Assembly: GCF_016808095.1 (NCBI RefSeq)
Contig: NC_068971.1
Coordinates: forward strand, 15,667,501 to 15,731,500
DNA: 64,000 nucleotides
Direction: 5' to 3'
Source: Vigna angularis
Taxonomy: Eukaryota > Streptophyta > Magnoliopsida > Fabales > Fabaceae
The translations under genes and the position numbers were made by a program. Shown in pieces: positions 1-11,203 of this stretch. The notes beneath the pieces were generated by a model that was not told the origin of the DNA, did no database searches, and worked only from the letters and a program-made list of their open reading frames with translations. Numbering within the stretch: the first letter of the stretch is position 1; each line of letters opens with the position of its first letter.

Positions 1-1043
1 AAGAAAAGAAAACCATACAACTTCTACTTTTTTTGGAATGATTTCCAATGGCCCCTGTCATGTACCAACAACTAGTGAGTTAGTTTATTGACTAAAATTT
101 GATAAAAGTTGAATATTGGGAAACACATACGCATCAATGTATGACGCGATATATATCTCTCTGTTAGACTCAGTCATCCATGTTTGAATATATGATTTTC
201 TGAAATCTAATGTGTTTCCAGATGGTTGAATGGTCTGAGGTTCAAGAAAGCCATAAATTGACGCCCAACCTGATTCAACTACGATGGTGTCCATGTACCT
301 GTAAGAGTATATTTATTAAAAAGTGATAATACTAATATACAAATTGGAAAATAACAAATAAAAAACTTACATGCACCATAGTTGTATGCATGAAATGTTG
401 AGCATTTTTTCTCCACCAATGATCTCATAAGCATCATCGAAATTAATATACAATGGAACATGGCAATCGAGGCCAAATGTTCTTAACTCCTACAACATTT
501 GTACCGGTCCTTTTCTCAACTTATTTAATCTAGAGGTCAATATGGATATAGCATCATGGTCTTCTGCTTCCTCACGAGCCTCATTCACAGGTTGAGCAAT
601 TGGTTGTTTCTCAAGACGGTAGACCTGCAACTCACATTTACAAAAGTTAGGAATCGTTTAATTATAACTTGAAGATTTAAGATAATAAAAAGAAGAATAT
701 AATACCTCTAGTGGGCCAAAATATGGCATGATCATAGCCTTAGGCCAAGCTATAAATGTGCCTAAAGCCTCCCCCACGAACTGGATTTCAGATGTAGGCA
801 ATGGCACTCGAGCCTGGGGGTCTCTTGGATCATCAATCATTACCCGCGCGTGAGTGGGCAATAAAGGAGCATCATGAATGGTCTGGCTTCCTGCAATCTG
901 TCGTCCCACGACCACTACGCGCGGAGGATCCTCATCAACCAAAAACTCATACTGAATATTGTAATCAGTACGATCTGCAGTAGAGCATGAGCCTTTGGTG
1001 CTCACACGAGGGCAGTAGGATCATCTGTAGGGGCGTCCTCCTG

Positions 1044-1108
1044 CTGTGACTGTTGTTGTTGCTCTTGTTGTTGCTATTGTTGTTGTTGTTGTTGTTGTTG
1101 TTGCTACT
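1044..1108 (-). repeat. TTG/CAA trinucleotide run (poly-Gln codons on the minus strand)
   Basis: A run of TTG triplets with a few CTG/CTA interruptions. On the minus strand it reads as CAA codons, giving a glutamine-rich stretch inside the CACTA second gene. Triplet slippage is the likely origin. Confidence 0.8.
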
Positions 1109-1245
1109 ATTGGGTGATCATTGCAAGTTTTTCTTCGAGCATTCTGAAGCGTTCACCCATGCTTTCCTCTAATTCGACTTACACATGTTGTCTGATGCTA
1201 CTAACCATTTCCTGAGTCACGGCTTTTGTGCTTCTTGGTTTAGGG

Positions 1246-1800
1246 CCAAAGTAGTCCCTCAATCCAATAGCTCCTCCAACACCACGCACACGACCTGGAC
1301 AGTCTAGCCGACCTGTGGCTGCTACTAGGAGGTCCTCCCTACCTTGTGCCACAAATGTGCCTTAACTTTGTTGGTCAACCAAGTCATCCTGCATATCATA
1401 ATGAAGCTAGACACATTAAAAAATTTGTTACATAATTTTTTATGAACTATGGTAATCAGTTAAAAGTTTCCACTTACAATTCTCTGGGATATCATAATGA
1501 AGCTAGACACATTAAAAAGTTTGTTACATAATTTTTTATGAACTATGGTAATTAGTTAAAAGTTTCCACTTACAATCCAATAGCTCCTCCAACACCACGC
1601 GCACGACCTGGACGGTCTAGTCGACCTGTGGCTGCTACTAGGAGATCCTCCCTACCTTGTGCCACAAATGTGCCTTGACTCTGTTGGTCAACCAAGTCAT
1701 CCTGCATATCATAATGAAGCTAGACACATTAAAAAGTTTGTTACATAATTTTTTATGAACTATGGTAATCAGTTAAAAGTTTCCACTTACAATTCTCTGG
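1246..1800 (-). repeat. Tandem duplication of an exon-plus-intron unit inside the CACTA second gene (period 313 bp)
   Basis: The segment beginning at 1261 (tccaatagctcctccaacac) recurs at 1574-1575 with few changes. Both copies contain the GRLDRPGRARGVGG-coding part, then the intron-like stretch 'gaagctagacacattaaaaa'. A third, partial copy of the intron part lies at 1488-1575. The result is a two-and-a-bit copy tandem array that duplicates one exon of the transposon gene. Confidence 0.85.
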
Positions 1801-2765
1801 GATTTCTCCTGAGTAGAGTGGGATGTAAACTGGCCATTGGACTTTGTCCGTGCAACCTTCCACAATTCATGTCTGGCTGGTGGAGGTGCTAGATCAGGTG
1901 ACTAAAGACCTAACTCCTCAGCGCGACGTTTTCTCATCTTTTTCTCTAATAACGCATAGCCACCACGTGACAGTACGTGTGGTGTATCATTAAGCTTCTG
2001 CCTCTACTGGGTGGCTATCCTTTTCACCTATGAAAAAATGAAAATCATTAAGCATAAATCACAAATTAACATCTTGTGTGACTCGAGCAAAATATTAAAA
2101 AACATACCTGCCACTTAGGAGTAAGTCTAGATTCTTTAAACTGCACCCACTCCTCCTCAGTTATTTTATATTTTGTACAAGGAGTGTCGTTCTGTTTAGA
2201 GCCAAAGACGTATTGACGTGTCATTCTCGTCTTGAAGTCCCTCCACCGGACTGCAATGTGGGATAAAATTTTCTTCCTTATCCTCTCATCATTAGGGATA
2301 TTCCAATTTTCCTGTTAAAAACAAAATTAATGTTAAAGCATGATCAACAAAAATAAGTCAATGATGGAAGTAAAACATCTTAAACATACCAAAATATCCT
2401 GCCATAGTAGATTTTTGTCAACTTGTGGGACATCATCCCAACAGGTAGCGACAATAGGGACATATGCTTTTGCCATCACGCCCAAGTAACTTTTGAACGA
2501 TGTTGCATGTGCCCCAATAGGCACAAATGTTCGGGGATCAAACTCCATCATCACTGGTTTCTCATTAACCCGACGGGATGTGACATCAGGCATCCGAGTC
2601 ACAGATCTACCCCCTCCTCCCGTCGGACCTGATCCAGAGCTCATCATAACTGTTTACAAAGTGTTAGTACATTATAGTTAGAACAGACAAAATAAATAAA
2701 TTGTACAAGTAATTAAAACAATGCTAAGACACCTATTTATACCATATGCCTTCGTTGTGATCACA

Positions 2766-3036
2766 TCAAGTTGCATGTATTTCATCGGGTACATCATCGA
2801 TCTTATTTTCAATGGTTCTTGATGAGAAGGAGCTTGTCTCAAGTATATCTAGAGAGTCTTCATCATCAGTTGTGTGCATGGCTCCGTCTTCCAATACCAT
2901 TGACCATTTATGATTCACTGGGTCAGTGACATAGAATATCTGTCTTGCTTGACTAGCCAAAATAAATGGTTCATCCGTGTAACTCATTTAAGATCCACCA
3001 AAGTGAATCTGAGGTCTTCTGTCACCACACCAGAAT
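2766..3036 (-). pseudogene. TNP2 transposase, 3' fragment (DUF4216 region), cut off by the gypsy insertion
   Basis: Minus-strand translation gives RFTLVDLK, then after a one-base frame change MSYTDEPFILASQARQIFYV and TDPVNHKWSMVLE. These match the DUF4216 domain near the C-terminus of plant TNP2/CACTA transposases (FTLVDL, EPFILASQ, QVFYV.D). The rest of the same gene resumes at 8358 on the far side of the retrotransposon at 3042-8352. It is a decayed fragment and not independently expressed. Confidence 0.85.
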
Positions 3037-3041
3037 TACTG
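3037..3041. repeat. Target-site duplication TACTG, left copy (partner 8353-8357)
   Basis: TACTG immediately precedes the TGATGGA start of the gypsy element and recurs directly after its TCCATCA end at 8353-8357. Removing the element and one copy rejoins the CACTA transposase reading across the gap (KWVDS... to ...VVTEDLRFTLVDL). Confidence 0.9.
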
Positions 3042-3165
3042 TGATGGAAGACCATCAAGAAATCACATTGGACCTCTTACTAGAGCCATGGCTAGGAAGA
3101 TTCAAGAAGAAGAAGGATCACCTAACATTTTAATTCTATGGAAGGTTACTTATAAAAATCCTTCT
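3042..3165 (+). repeat. Truncated 5' LTR of the gypsy element
   Basis: Matches the first 124 bp of the 3' LTR (7625-7748) with one visible difference (gagCcatgg versus gagTcatgg). Similarity stops at 3165, where gag sequence follows. The R/U5 part, leader and primer-binding site are missing. Confidence 0.92.
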
Positions 3166-4872
3166 AGTGTCCAAGGAAGTGTAAGACCTAAAAATGAGAG
3201 CTTACAACTAAGAGAGGAATTTGAGAAAAAGTTCCAACAAAGGGACAAAGAGATTAGTGAGCTCAAGGATATGATTGGTCAACTTTTGATCAATCAAGAC
3301 AAGGGTAAAAGGAAAGAAGGGTCTACACATAGAAAAAGAGAATACCTTGGAGATACATCCTCTCCACCTAGTGAACTTGAGCATTATAGTAGTCATCACA
3401 ATGATGACCACTATCAAATACCTCCTAGGAGAAATCATAGAGTGAGAGAGCATCACCCAAGGGAACCCAAAATTGATCTTCCTCCTTTCCATGGAAAAGA
3501 TGATGTGGAAGAATATCTGGACTGGGAGATGAAAGTTGAGCAATTGTTTGAGTGTCACCAAATAGATTATGAGAGGAGAGTTACTATGGCCACTTTAAGC
3601 TTTCAAGGCTATGCCTTATATTGGTGGACAACCTTGGTCAAAGATCTGAGATTGAGAAACCTACCTTCCATTAGGTATTGGAATGAGTTAAGGTCTGCCT
3701 TAAGAAGAAGGCATGTGCCAGCTTACTATGATAGGGAGTTAATGGACAAGCTCCATAAACTCCAACAAAGAAACATGAGTGTTGAAGAATATAGGCAAAA
3801 AATGAAGTTACTCATGTTGAGAGCTGGGATAAGAGAGGAACCAATGATAACAATTGCTAGGTCCCAAAGTGGACTTAATTATGACATAAGAGATAAGGTA
3901 GAACTCTTACCTTACAATGATCTCAATGAATTAGTCCAACTTTGTGTGAGGGTAGAGCAACAACTCAAGAGAAAAAGCTCCAATAGAAAGGAGTACCCTA
4001 CTAGTTCTAGTCATAAGAAAGAATACAAGAGGGAGGGTAGTCTATCTAAATCAAGGTATGATGGGTCTAGGGAAAAAGAGAGAGAAAAAGAAAGGGTTAA
4101 AGAACCTTCAAGAGACCATAAAAGCAAGGAGACTAAGTGCTTTAGAAGTGGGGGAAAAGGACACTATGCATCTGAGTGTCGAAATAGAAGGTCAACTTAC
4201 ATTCTTGAGCATGAGAGTGACAGTGAGGGTTCTTCATATAGTGAGTCTGAAACATCCACTTCTGAAGAAGAAGAAACTTTACCTTGTGATGGTGACTTAC
4301 TCATGGTAAGAAGACTCCTTGAAAATAAACATGTTGAGCTAGAACAGTCACAAAGAGAGAATCTATTCCACACAAGGTGTAAAGTTTTTGAAAAGACATG
4401 TTCAATGATTGTGGATAGTGGCTCTTGTTGTAACTGTTGTAGTTCAAGAATGGTAGAGAAGCTAAGCTTAACTACTACTCCTCATCCTAAACCTTATAAA
4501 CTTCAATGGATCAAAGAGGATGAAGGAATAATAGTTAAAGAACAAATAAGTGTACCCATTTTCATTGGAAAATATGAAGACCAAATTGTTTGTGATATAG
4601 TACCAATGGAAGCTGGGCACATATTACTTGAAAGGCCTTGGCAATTTGATAAACAAGCTCTACATGATGGAGTCACCAACAAAATCACCATTCAACACAG
4701 GGGCAGGAAAATTGTTTTGTGTCCTCTTACACCTTCACAAGTAAGAGAGGACAAAATAATTCTTAAGAAGAAGTTGGATGGAGAGAAGAAAAAGGAAAAT
4801 AGGAAAGAGAAAAAGGAGAAGAATATGAGTTTGGTAAACAATGCCTCAACCAAAGAAGTTGTCCAACCTTAA
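3088..4872 (+). pseudogene. gypsy gag-protease reading frame fused to an LTR fragment
   Basis: A 594-codon open frame. The first ~26 codons ([20 protein letters not shown]) are LTR sequence; the same peptide occurs at the end of pol at 7670-7745. The gag capsid-type region spans roughly residues 130-290 (EYLDWEMKVEQLF, YWWTTLVKDLR). A basic stretch follows, then a zinc knuckle at residues 351-364 (CFRSGGKGHYASEC), where the second Cys is Ser354. An acidic region precedes the aspartic protease motif VDSGS (Asp443). The frame ends at TAA 4870-4872, but pol continues in the same frame directly after it, so this is an internal nonsense codon, probably CAA to TAA. The apparent ATG is therefore not the native gag start. 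Confidence 0.88.
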
Positions 4873-7760
4873 ACCTTAAAAGTTTCTAAAAATCTTTTGC
4901 TTGGACAACCTCATTTTCTTCTCTATTGCAAAGAGGAACTTGTTTCAGTAAATTATGAACTTGGTTCTCTACCAAAGGGGTTGCAAAAACTTTTAAAAGA
5001 ATTTGATGATGTATTTCCTAAAGAGGTACCAAGTGGATTACCACCTTTGAGGGGAATAGAACATCAAATAGATCTAGTGCCTGGGGCAAGCCTTCCTAAT
5101 AGGCCAGCCTATAGGACCAACCCCATGGAAACAAAAGAGATAGAGAAACAAGTTAATGAATTATTGAACAAAGGGTGGATCCAAAAGAGCTTAAGTCCTT
5201 GTGTTGTGCCTGTGTTGTTGGTTCCTAAGAAGGATGAATCTTGGAGAATGTGTACAGATTGTAGGGCCATTAACAATATAACTGTTAAATATAGGCACCC
5301 CATTCCTAAATTAGATGACATGTTGGATGAATTACATGGAGCAAACATTTTCACTAAAATTGATCTCGAAGCGGATATCATCAAATAAGAATTCAAGAGG
5401 GAGATGAATGGAAAATCGCTTTCAAGACCAAGTTTGGTTTGTATGAATGGTTAGTCATGCCCTTTGGCTTGACCAATGCTCCAAGTACATTCATGAGGTT
5501 GATGAATCATGTCCTTAGGGAATGCATAGGGAGGTTTGTAGTGGTCTGCTTTGATGACATCTTAATCTATAGTCAAGGTCTTCAAGAGAACCTTAGCCAT
5601 GTTAAAAAAGTCTTGCTTCTTCTTAGAGAACATAATCTCTTTGCCAACTTTGATAAATGTACTTTTTGTCAAGAAAGTGTAATTTTCCTTGGATTCAAAG
5701 TCGGAAAAGAAGGTGTACATGTTGATGCTGAGAAGATCAAGGCTATACAAGAATGGCCAACCCTTAAAACAGTAGGAGAGGTGAGAAGTTTCCATGGTTT
5801 AGCTAGTTTTTATAGAAGATTTGTAAAGGACTTCTCCACCCTAGCTGCTCCTTTGAATGAACTAGTCAAGAAAGATGTTCCTTTTCTTTGGGGTGATAAA
5901 TAAGCTTTATCTTTTGAGTCCTTGAAACATAAGTTAACTCATGCACCTATTCTAGCCTTGCCTGATTTTTCCAAAGCCTTTGAACTAGAATGTGATGCAT
6001 CTAGGGTAGGGATAAGAGCTATTTTAATTCAAGAAGGTCATCCCGTAGCCTACTTTAGTGAAAAACTTAGGGGACCTACTTTAAACTATCCTACTTATGA
6101 TAAAGAGTTATATGTCCTCATTAGAGCTTTAAAAACTTGGGAGCATTATTTAGTAATTCGAGAATTCATCATACATACTGACCATGAATCTCTCAAGTAT
6201 ATTAAAGGGCAAGCAAAGCTAAACAAAAGACATGCCAAGTGGGTGGAATACCTGGAGCAATTTCGTTATGTCATCAAACACAAAAAGGGGAGTACTAATG
6301 TTGTTGCGAATGCTTTATCTAGAAGACATGCATTATTAGTAACCCTAGGCTCACAAATATTAGGATTTGATGATATAAGAGAACTATATGAAAATGATGA
6401 AACATTTGCATCCACTTATTCTTCATGTCTTAAGAAGCCTTTTGATGGATTCTATCTTTCTGAGGGGTATTTTTTTAATAAAGGAAAACTTTGTATACCC
6501 CAAGGATCCATTAGAAAACTTCTTATCAGAGAGAGTCATGGAGGAGGACTCATGGGCCATCATGGAGTTGATAAAACTCTAAACATTTTGAAAAGTAAAC
6601 TCTATTGGCCACACATGAGAGTAGATGTTCAAAGGCATTGTTCTAAATGCATAGCTTGTTTAAGAGCTAAGTCAAAAATTATGCCTCATGGACTCTATAG
6701 ACCTCTTCCCATAGCTAATACCCCTTGGGAGGACATAAGCATGGATTTTGTTCTAGGATTGCCAAGAACTCAAAAGGGGTATGATTATATATTTGTGGTA
6801 GTAGATCGTTTTAGTAAAATGGCACATTTTATACCCTGCCACAAAGTAGATGATGCTAGCTATATATCTAGACTCTTCTTCAAAGAAATAGTGAGATTGC
6901 ATGGCTTACCCAAAACCATAGTGTCTGATAGAGATGTTAAGTTCCTAAGTCATTTTTGGAAAACTTTATGGGAAAAGCTAGGAACTAAACTTCTATTTTC
7001 TACCACATGTCACCCACAAACTGATGGGCAAACTGAAGTAGTAAATAGATCTCTATCTACTTTGTTAAGGCTAATATTAAGAAGTAATAATAAAAGTTGG
7101 GATGATCATCTACCTCATATTGAATTTGCTTATAATAGAGTAGTTCACAAGACTATTAATCTTTCTCCTTTTGAGGTTGTTTATGGTTTTAACCCTATTA
7201 CACCTCTTGATTTACTACCTCTTCTAGAAACATCTTCTTTTCTTCATAAAGAAGGTGTATCTATTGCAGAGTTTATCAAGAAATTACATGAGAAGGTTAA
7301 AACCCAAATTGAAAAACAAACCCAAAAATATGCAGAGTATAACAACAAAGGGAGAAAGAAAATAGTTTTTGAAGAAGGAGACTTAGTTTGGCTTCATTTG
7401 AGAAAGGAAAGATTTCCTTCTCAACGAAAGTCCAAACTTAGTCCAAGAGGAGATGATCCTTTCAAAGTGGTCAAAAAGATAAATGATAATGCATACATAT
7501 TAGACCTTCCTGAAAGTTATGGTGTCAGTCCTACTTTTAACATCTGCGATTTAATTCCTTTCACAGGAGATGATCAACAGGATGAAGCAGATCTGAGGAC
7601 AGATCCTTTTCAAGAGGGAGGGTCTGATGGAAGACCATCAAGAAATCACATTGGACCTCTTACTAGAGTCATGGCTAGGAAGATTCAAGAAGAAGAAGGA
7701 TCACCTAACATTTTAATTCTATGGAAGGTTACTTATAAAAATCCTTCTTCTCTTAACTAA
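4873..7760 (+). pseudogene. gypsy pol (RT, RNase H, integrase), broken by one frameshift and one stop
   Basis: RT starts near 5130 (KKGWIQKSLSPCVVPVLLVP) and has the catalytic CFDDILIYS at about 5547-5573. One base is missing near 5365-5370: the KIDL..SGYHQI segment changes frame there. A TAA at 5901-5903 interrupts WGDK.ALSFE. RNase H covers about 5950-6330 ([26 protein letters not shown]-like VANALSRR). Integrase has an HHCC finger at about 6535-6655, then a core with [14 protein letters not shown] and GQTEVVN (the D, D, E residues). A GPY/F-like region ([21 protein letters not shown]) follows near 7450. The frame ends at 7760, inside the 3' LTR. The element cannot make an intact polyprotein. 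Confidence 0.92.
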
Positions 7761-8352
7761 AGCACTTATACTTTGTTTTGTAGGGACTAATAAAGCTTGG
7801 AGACCATGATTGAGTCATCCAAGAAGTTAAATCAATAAAGGAAAGCAAAGGAGCCAAAAAGGGAGGTGCTTGCGGAATGGGAAAGGCACCAGAATTTTTC
7901 ACGTGACTTGGCTGACTTGGAATGAGGCATGAATCTTGCTGGCTGAGCTGGAATGAGGCATGGACCTTGCTAGATCAAAATGGACGTGCATCCTATTTGA
8001 ATTTAGGAGGGAATTAAATCAGAAATTAGGCTCCTCTTCACCTATAAATAAGAGGGCCTCCTCTTTGTATTTCCTCACTTTTGAGCTTAATGATATGTTG
8101 CAGGATTTGCTTTCCAGCTTTTGTGCTCTTAAGTCACCTTTGATTTACTCTTTCTTCTTCCTTTCCTCAAGCTTCCTTCCTCTTTAGGAAGGCGCTCTAA
8201 GCTGTGAGGCTTCACCCATACACCTCTTCTCCATTAAAACACTTCAAACCACTGCACTGTTTCATCAATCCGCTGCACCTTCAGTCACTGCTGGTTTCTT
8301 CTGGGTTCGGAGCTTCTGCCTGCTTGTTTCCAGCTGGGACTAGTCTCCATCA
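7625..8352 (+). repeat. 3' LTR of the gypsy element (728 bp)
   Basis: Starts TGATGGAAGACC and ends CTCCATCA, with a polypurine tract immediately upstream. The last ~45 codons of pol run into it. A TATA-like stretch (cacctataaataagagg) lies near 8038-8055. The target-site duplicate TACTG follows. Confidence 0.92.
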
Positions 8353-8357
8353 TACTG

Positions 8358-11203
8358 TCAACCCATTTACACTTGAAAACTAGAACTCTAAAAGTGACAA
8401 TCAATTTCCCAAATTTCTTGTATTATTCCAAAATAACTGATTGATGCTGTAATTGGATTCTTATCCTTGGAACTGGAAAAGTGTACAGCCTCAGCTTGTA
8501 CGGTAACTTCACTATTTTGAACTCTACTTTTATCATTTTCCTCCTTTGAATAGAACAAGTAATTGTTTATGTAATAGCCGCCGAAAGTGATCACATCAGT
8601 GTTAGGTCCACGAGCTAGTCTCAATAGATTTTTAGAAACATTCGGAGTCGCATAAATCTTTTTCTTAAACCAAGCTAAAAAGGATTTGTTATGTTCATTA
8701 AGTGTCCACTTTTCACTCATACGTGGATGTGCTGACTTAATTTCATCAATGTGTTGTGAAATGTAAGGAATAACATCCTCTGTGTTGTTTAAAATGTACA
8801 AATGTGCTTGATTAACTTCCTTTCCACTAACACTTTCAATCCTTACTCCTCGAACTCCCTTTCCTTCACGTATGTTTTCATGTCTTTTCTTTGGAAGTCC
8901 TATTGGGTCACAACTTGGCATATAACTTGAGCAGAATTCAATGGCTTCCTCTGTAATGTAGCGCTCTATAATCGATGCTTCTGGTCTCAATTGATTCTTA
9001 ACATATCCCTTTAAGATATTCATGTATCTTTCAACCGGGTACATCCACCTCAAGAAAACCGGCCCATATATTCAAATCTCTCTCACTAGACGGACAATCA
9101 AATGAATCATGATATCAAAAAATGAGGGTGGGAAATACATTTCCAATTGGCACAATAGTCTGATGACCTCATTTTGCAAATCATCTAACTGACGAGGATC
9201 AACATCTAAATGGCATTGAAAAGCAAACTCAAACGTGTGAGAATACCTCTAACAGAGGCAGGTAATATGGCTCGAATAGCTACTGGTAAAAGTTGTTGCA
9301 TTAAGACATGACAATCGTGAGACTTTAAACCAACCAACTTCAAATCTTTCATAGAAACAAGGCTACTAATATTCGATGAATAACCTTGTGGAACCTTCAC
9401 ACTATGTAAACATTGAAAAAAAAAAATTGTTTTTCTTTTTTTGAAAGAGTGTGACAAGCTGGAGGAAGATAGGTGCGTCTTCCTATGGATTGCGGATGTA
9501 ACTCAGAACGGATTCCCATGTCAACCAAGTCTTGTCGTGCTTTCACTCCATCTTTTGTCTTTCCTTTAACGTTTAGTAAAGTCCCAACAACACTATCACA
9601 TACATTTTTTTCAACATGCATCACGTCTATGCAATGTCGCACATCAAGTTTACACCAATATGGAAGATTGAAGAATATTGATCGCTTTTTCCAAATGTTT
9701 TTCTCAACGGTCTTCTGTTTATGTTTTCCGAAGACAACATCAATGTTCCTCACCTAGTCGTATACTTCTTCCCCATTACGTGGTCTGCACACTACATCAT
9801 CCTCAGGACTTCCATTAAAGGCTTTTTTCAATCTACGGTAAAGGTGATTTCGAGGAAGGAATCTTCGGTGTCTTGTTTACACAGTTTTCTGCCCATGCTT
9901 CAGTTGAAGATAGCTAGTATTTTCTTAACAAATCGGACATGCAAAATGACCTTTAACACTCTAACCACTCAAGTTCTCATATGTTTGGAAATCATTTATG
10001 GTGCAAAACAACATTGCACGCAAACGAAAGTTTTCTTCTGAATATGAATCGAAGACCTCGACGCCCTCTTCCCACAATATTTTTAAATTGTCAATTAAGG
10101 ATTTAGATAAACATCAATGTCATTTCCAGATTGTCTAGGACCCGATATCATCATAGACAACATCATGTATTTTCTCTTCATGCAAAACATAGGAGATAGA
10201 TTGTAAATCATCAAAATAACTGGTCATGAACTATGTTTTGCTACTTAAGTTGCCATAAGGATTCATACCATCGGTAGCAAGTGCAAGTCTTAAGTTTCTC
10301 GGCTCTACACTAAATTCGGGAAATGTGCCATCAATGTTCTTTCATTGTGGGGAATCAGCTGGGTGTCGAAGAAGATTATCACATTTTCTTCCATCAACGT
10401 GCCACATAAGATTCTTCGCATCTTCTTTAACAGAAAATAATCGTTTCAACCTAGGTACTATAGGTAAATACCACATGACCTTAGCCGGTGGACCTTCATT
10501 GTGTTCATCGTTATTTCCATCAAGTTTCTTCTTAAATCGTGACGAACCACACGTCGGACACACCTTCATTGAAGCATACTGATCTCTATACAATACACAG
10601 TCATTGGGACATGCATGTATCTTTTGGTATTCCAAACCCATTGGACATAGAATTTTCTTCGCGTCGTAATTACGGATAGGTAACGTGTTATTTTCTGGTA
10701 GCATCTCCTTCAGCAACTCCAACAATTCCGTGAAACTTTTATCAGTCCATCCGTTTCTTGCTTTTCAAACAAAACAATTTCAAAGTAGCCGATAACCTTG
10801 TAAAATTGATGCATCCTGGATACAACTCTTGCTCCGAATTTTTCTTAAAACTATTGTATAAATGAGCTCTTCCAAAATTTTCTTCGCCAACGTCACATAC
10901 AATTTCGTTTAAATGATCACTCATCCATTCGTCGACGTAATCTGAACGTCTTAAAGTTGTTGGCTTATATAACACTTTCCCATGTCAAGTCCAAACTATA
11001 TAACTTCTCATTATTCCATAGATGAACAGATGATCACGGATGTTGTCCAAGTCTTCATATACTTGATTGAGACAACAAACACAAGGGCAAAAATATGCCC
11101 CGTTCACTGGTTTTGCGTGTTCTATAACATATTGTATGAACTCAGAAACCCCTCGCTCATACTCTTCACTAATACGACGCTGATGAATCCAGCTTCGATC
11201 CAT
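8358..11203 (-). pseudogene. TNP2-type CACTA transposase, main part, multiply disrupted
   Basis: Read on the minus strand from 11203. The N-terminal transposase-associated domain (MDRSWIHQRRISEEYERGV, CPCVCC) is at 10985-11203. A TGA at 10985-10987 follows. The SDYVDEWMSDHLNEIVCDVG segment is at 10742-10975, then a frame change near 10760. The Transposase_21 core begins at 10342-10725 (ELLKEMLPENNTLP, ACPNDCVLYRDQY, VCPTCGSSRFKKK) and is interrupted by TGA where PQWKNID is expected. Degraded core follows at 9754-10340 (LWEEGVEVFDSYSEENFRL). The DVMHVEKNVCDSVVGTLLN motif is at 9397-9753 and DUF4218 at 8388-9205 (RWMYPVERYMNILKGYVKN). The end (GIIQEIWEIDC, VFKCKWVD) reaches the gypsy insertion and resumes at 2766-3036. 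The protein would mobilise CACTA elements, but this copy is dead. Confidence 0.88.

Larger units (their letters stand above)
1..2647 (-). pseudogene. CACTA transposon second gene (Transposase_24/TnpA-like, Ulp1-type tail), partial and decayed
   Basis: Read right to left, conceptual translation resembles the second protein of plant CACTA (En/Spm) transposons. The piece at 2333-2647 is a Gly/Ser-rich start followed by the KAYVPIVATCWDDVP segment. The piece at 2100-2320 reads as the PF03004-type core (DERIRKKILSH, RWRDFKTRMTRQYVF, KYKITEEEWVQF). The next exons (1800-2030) hold LSRGGYALLEKKMRKR. A segment at 1246-1800 has the GRLDRPGRARGVGG motif and is duplicated. A Gln-rich stretch lies near 1044-1108, a DUF8039-like block at 658-1005 (RVPLPTSEIQFVGEALGTF), and a tail at 85-600 resembles the region before a Ulp1-like cysteine protease. 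The C-terminus lies beyond the left edge. Several in-frame stops and probable introns interrupt it, so it is unlikely to be functional. Family assignment is by remembered motif similarity; exon borders are not resolved. Confidence 0.7.
3042..8352 (+). mobile_element. Ty3/gypsy LTR retrotransposon without chromodomain, recently inserted in the CACTA transposase
   Basis: A 5.3 kb element bounded by TGATGGA...TCCATCA and a 5-bp TSD TACTG. Domain order is gag, protease, reverse transcriptase, RNase H, integrase, so it is Ty3/gypsy. No chromodomain follows the integrase; the pol end is the [15 protein letters not shown] tail common in plant gypsy elements. The 3' LTR is complete (7625-8352). Only the first 124 bp of the 5' LTR remain (3042-3165), after which the sequence jumps directly into gag, losing about 604 bp of LTR, the primer-binding site and the gag start. 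The shared LTR part differs at one position in 124, suggesting a young insertion. A polypurine tract (aagagggagggtc) precedes the 3' LTR. Confidence 0.95.

Noticed and set aside
3208..3561. 117-codon minus-strand frame opposite gypsy gag
   Set aside because: Antisense shadow of the gag coding sequence.
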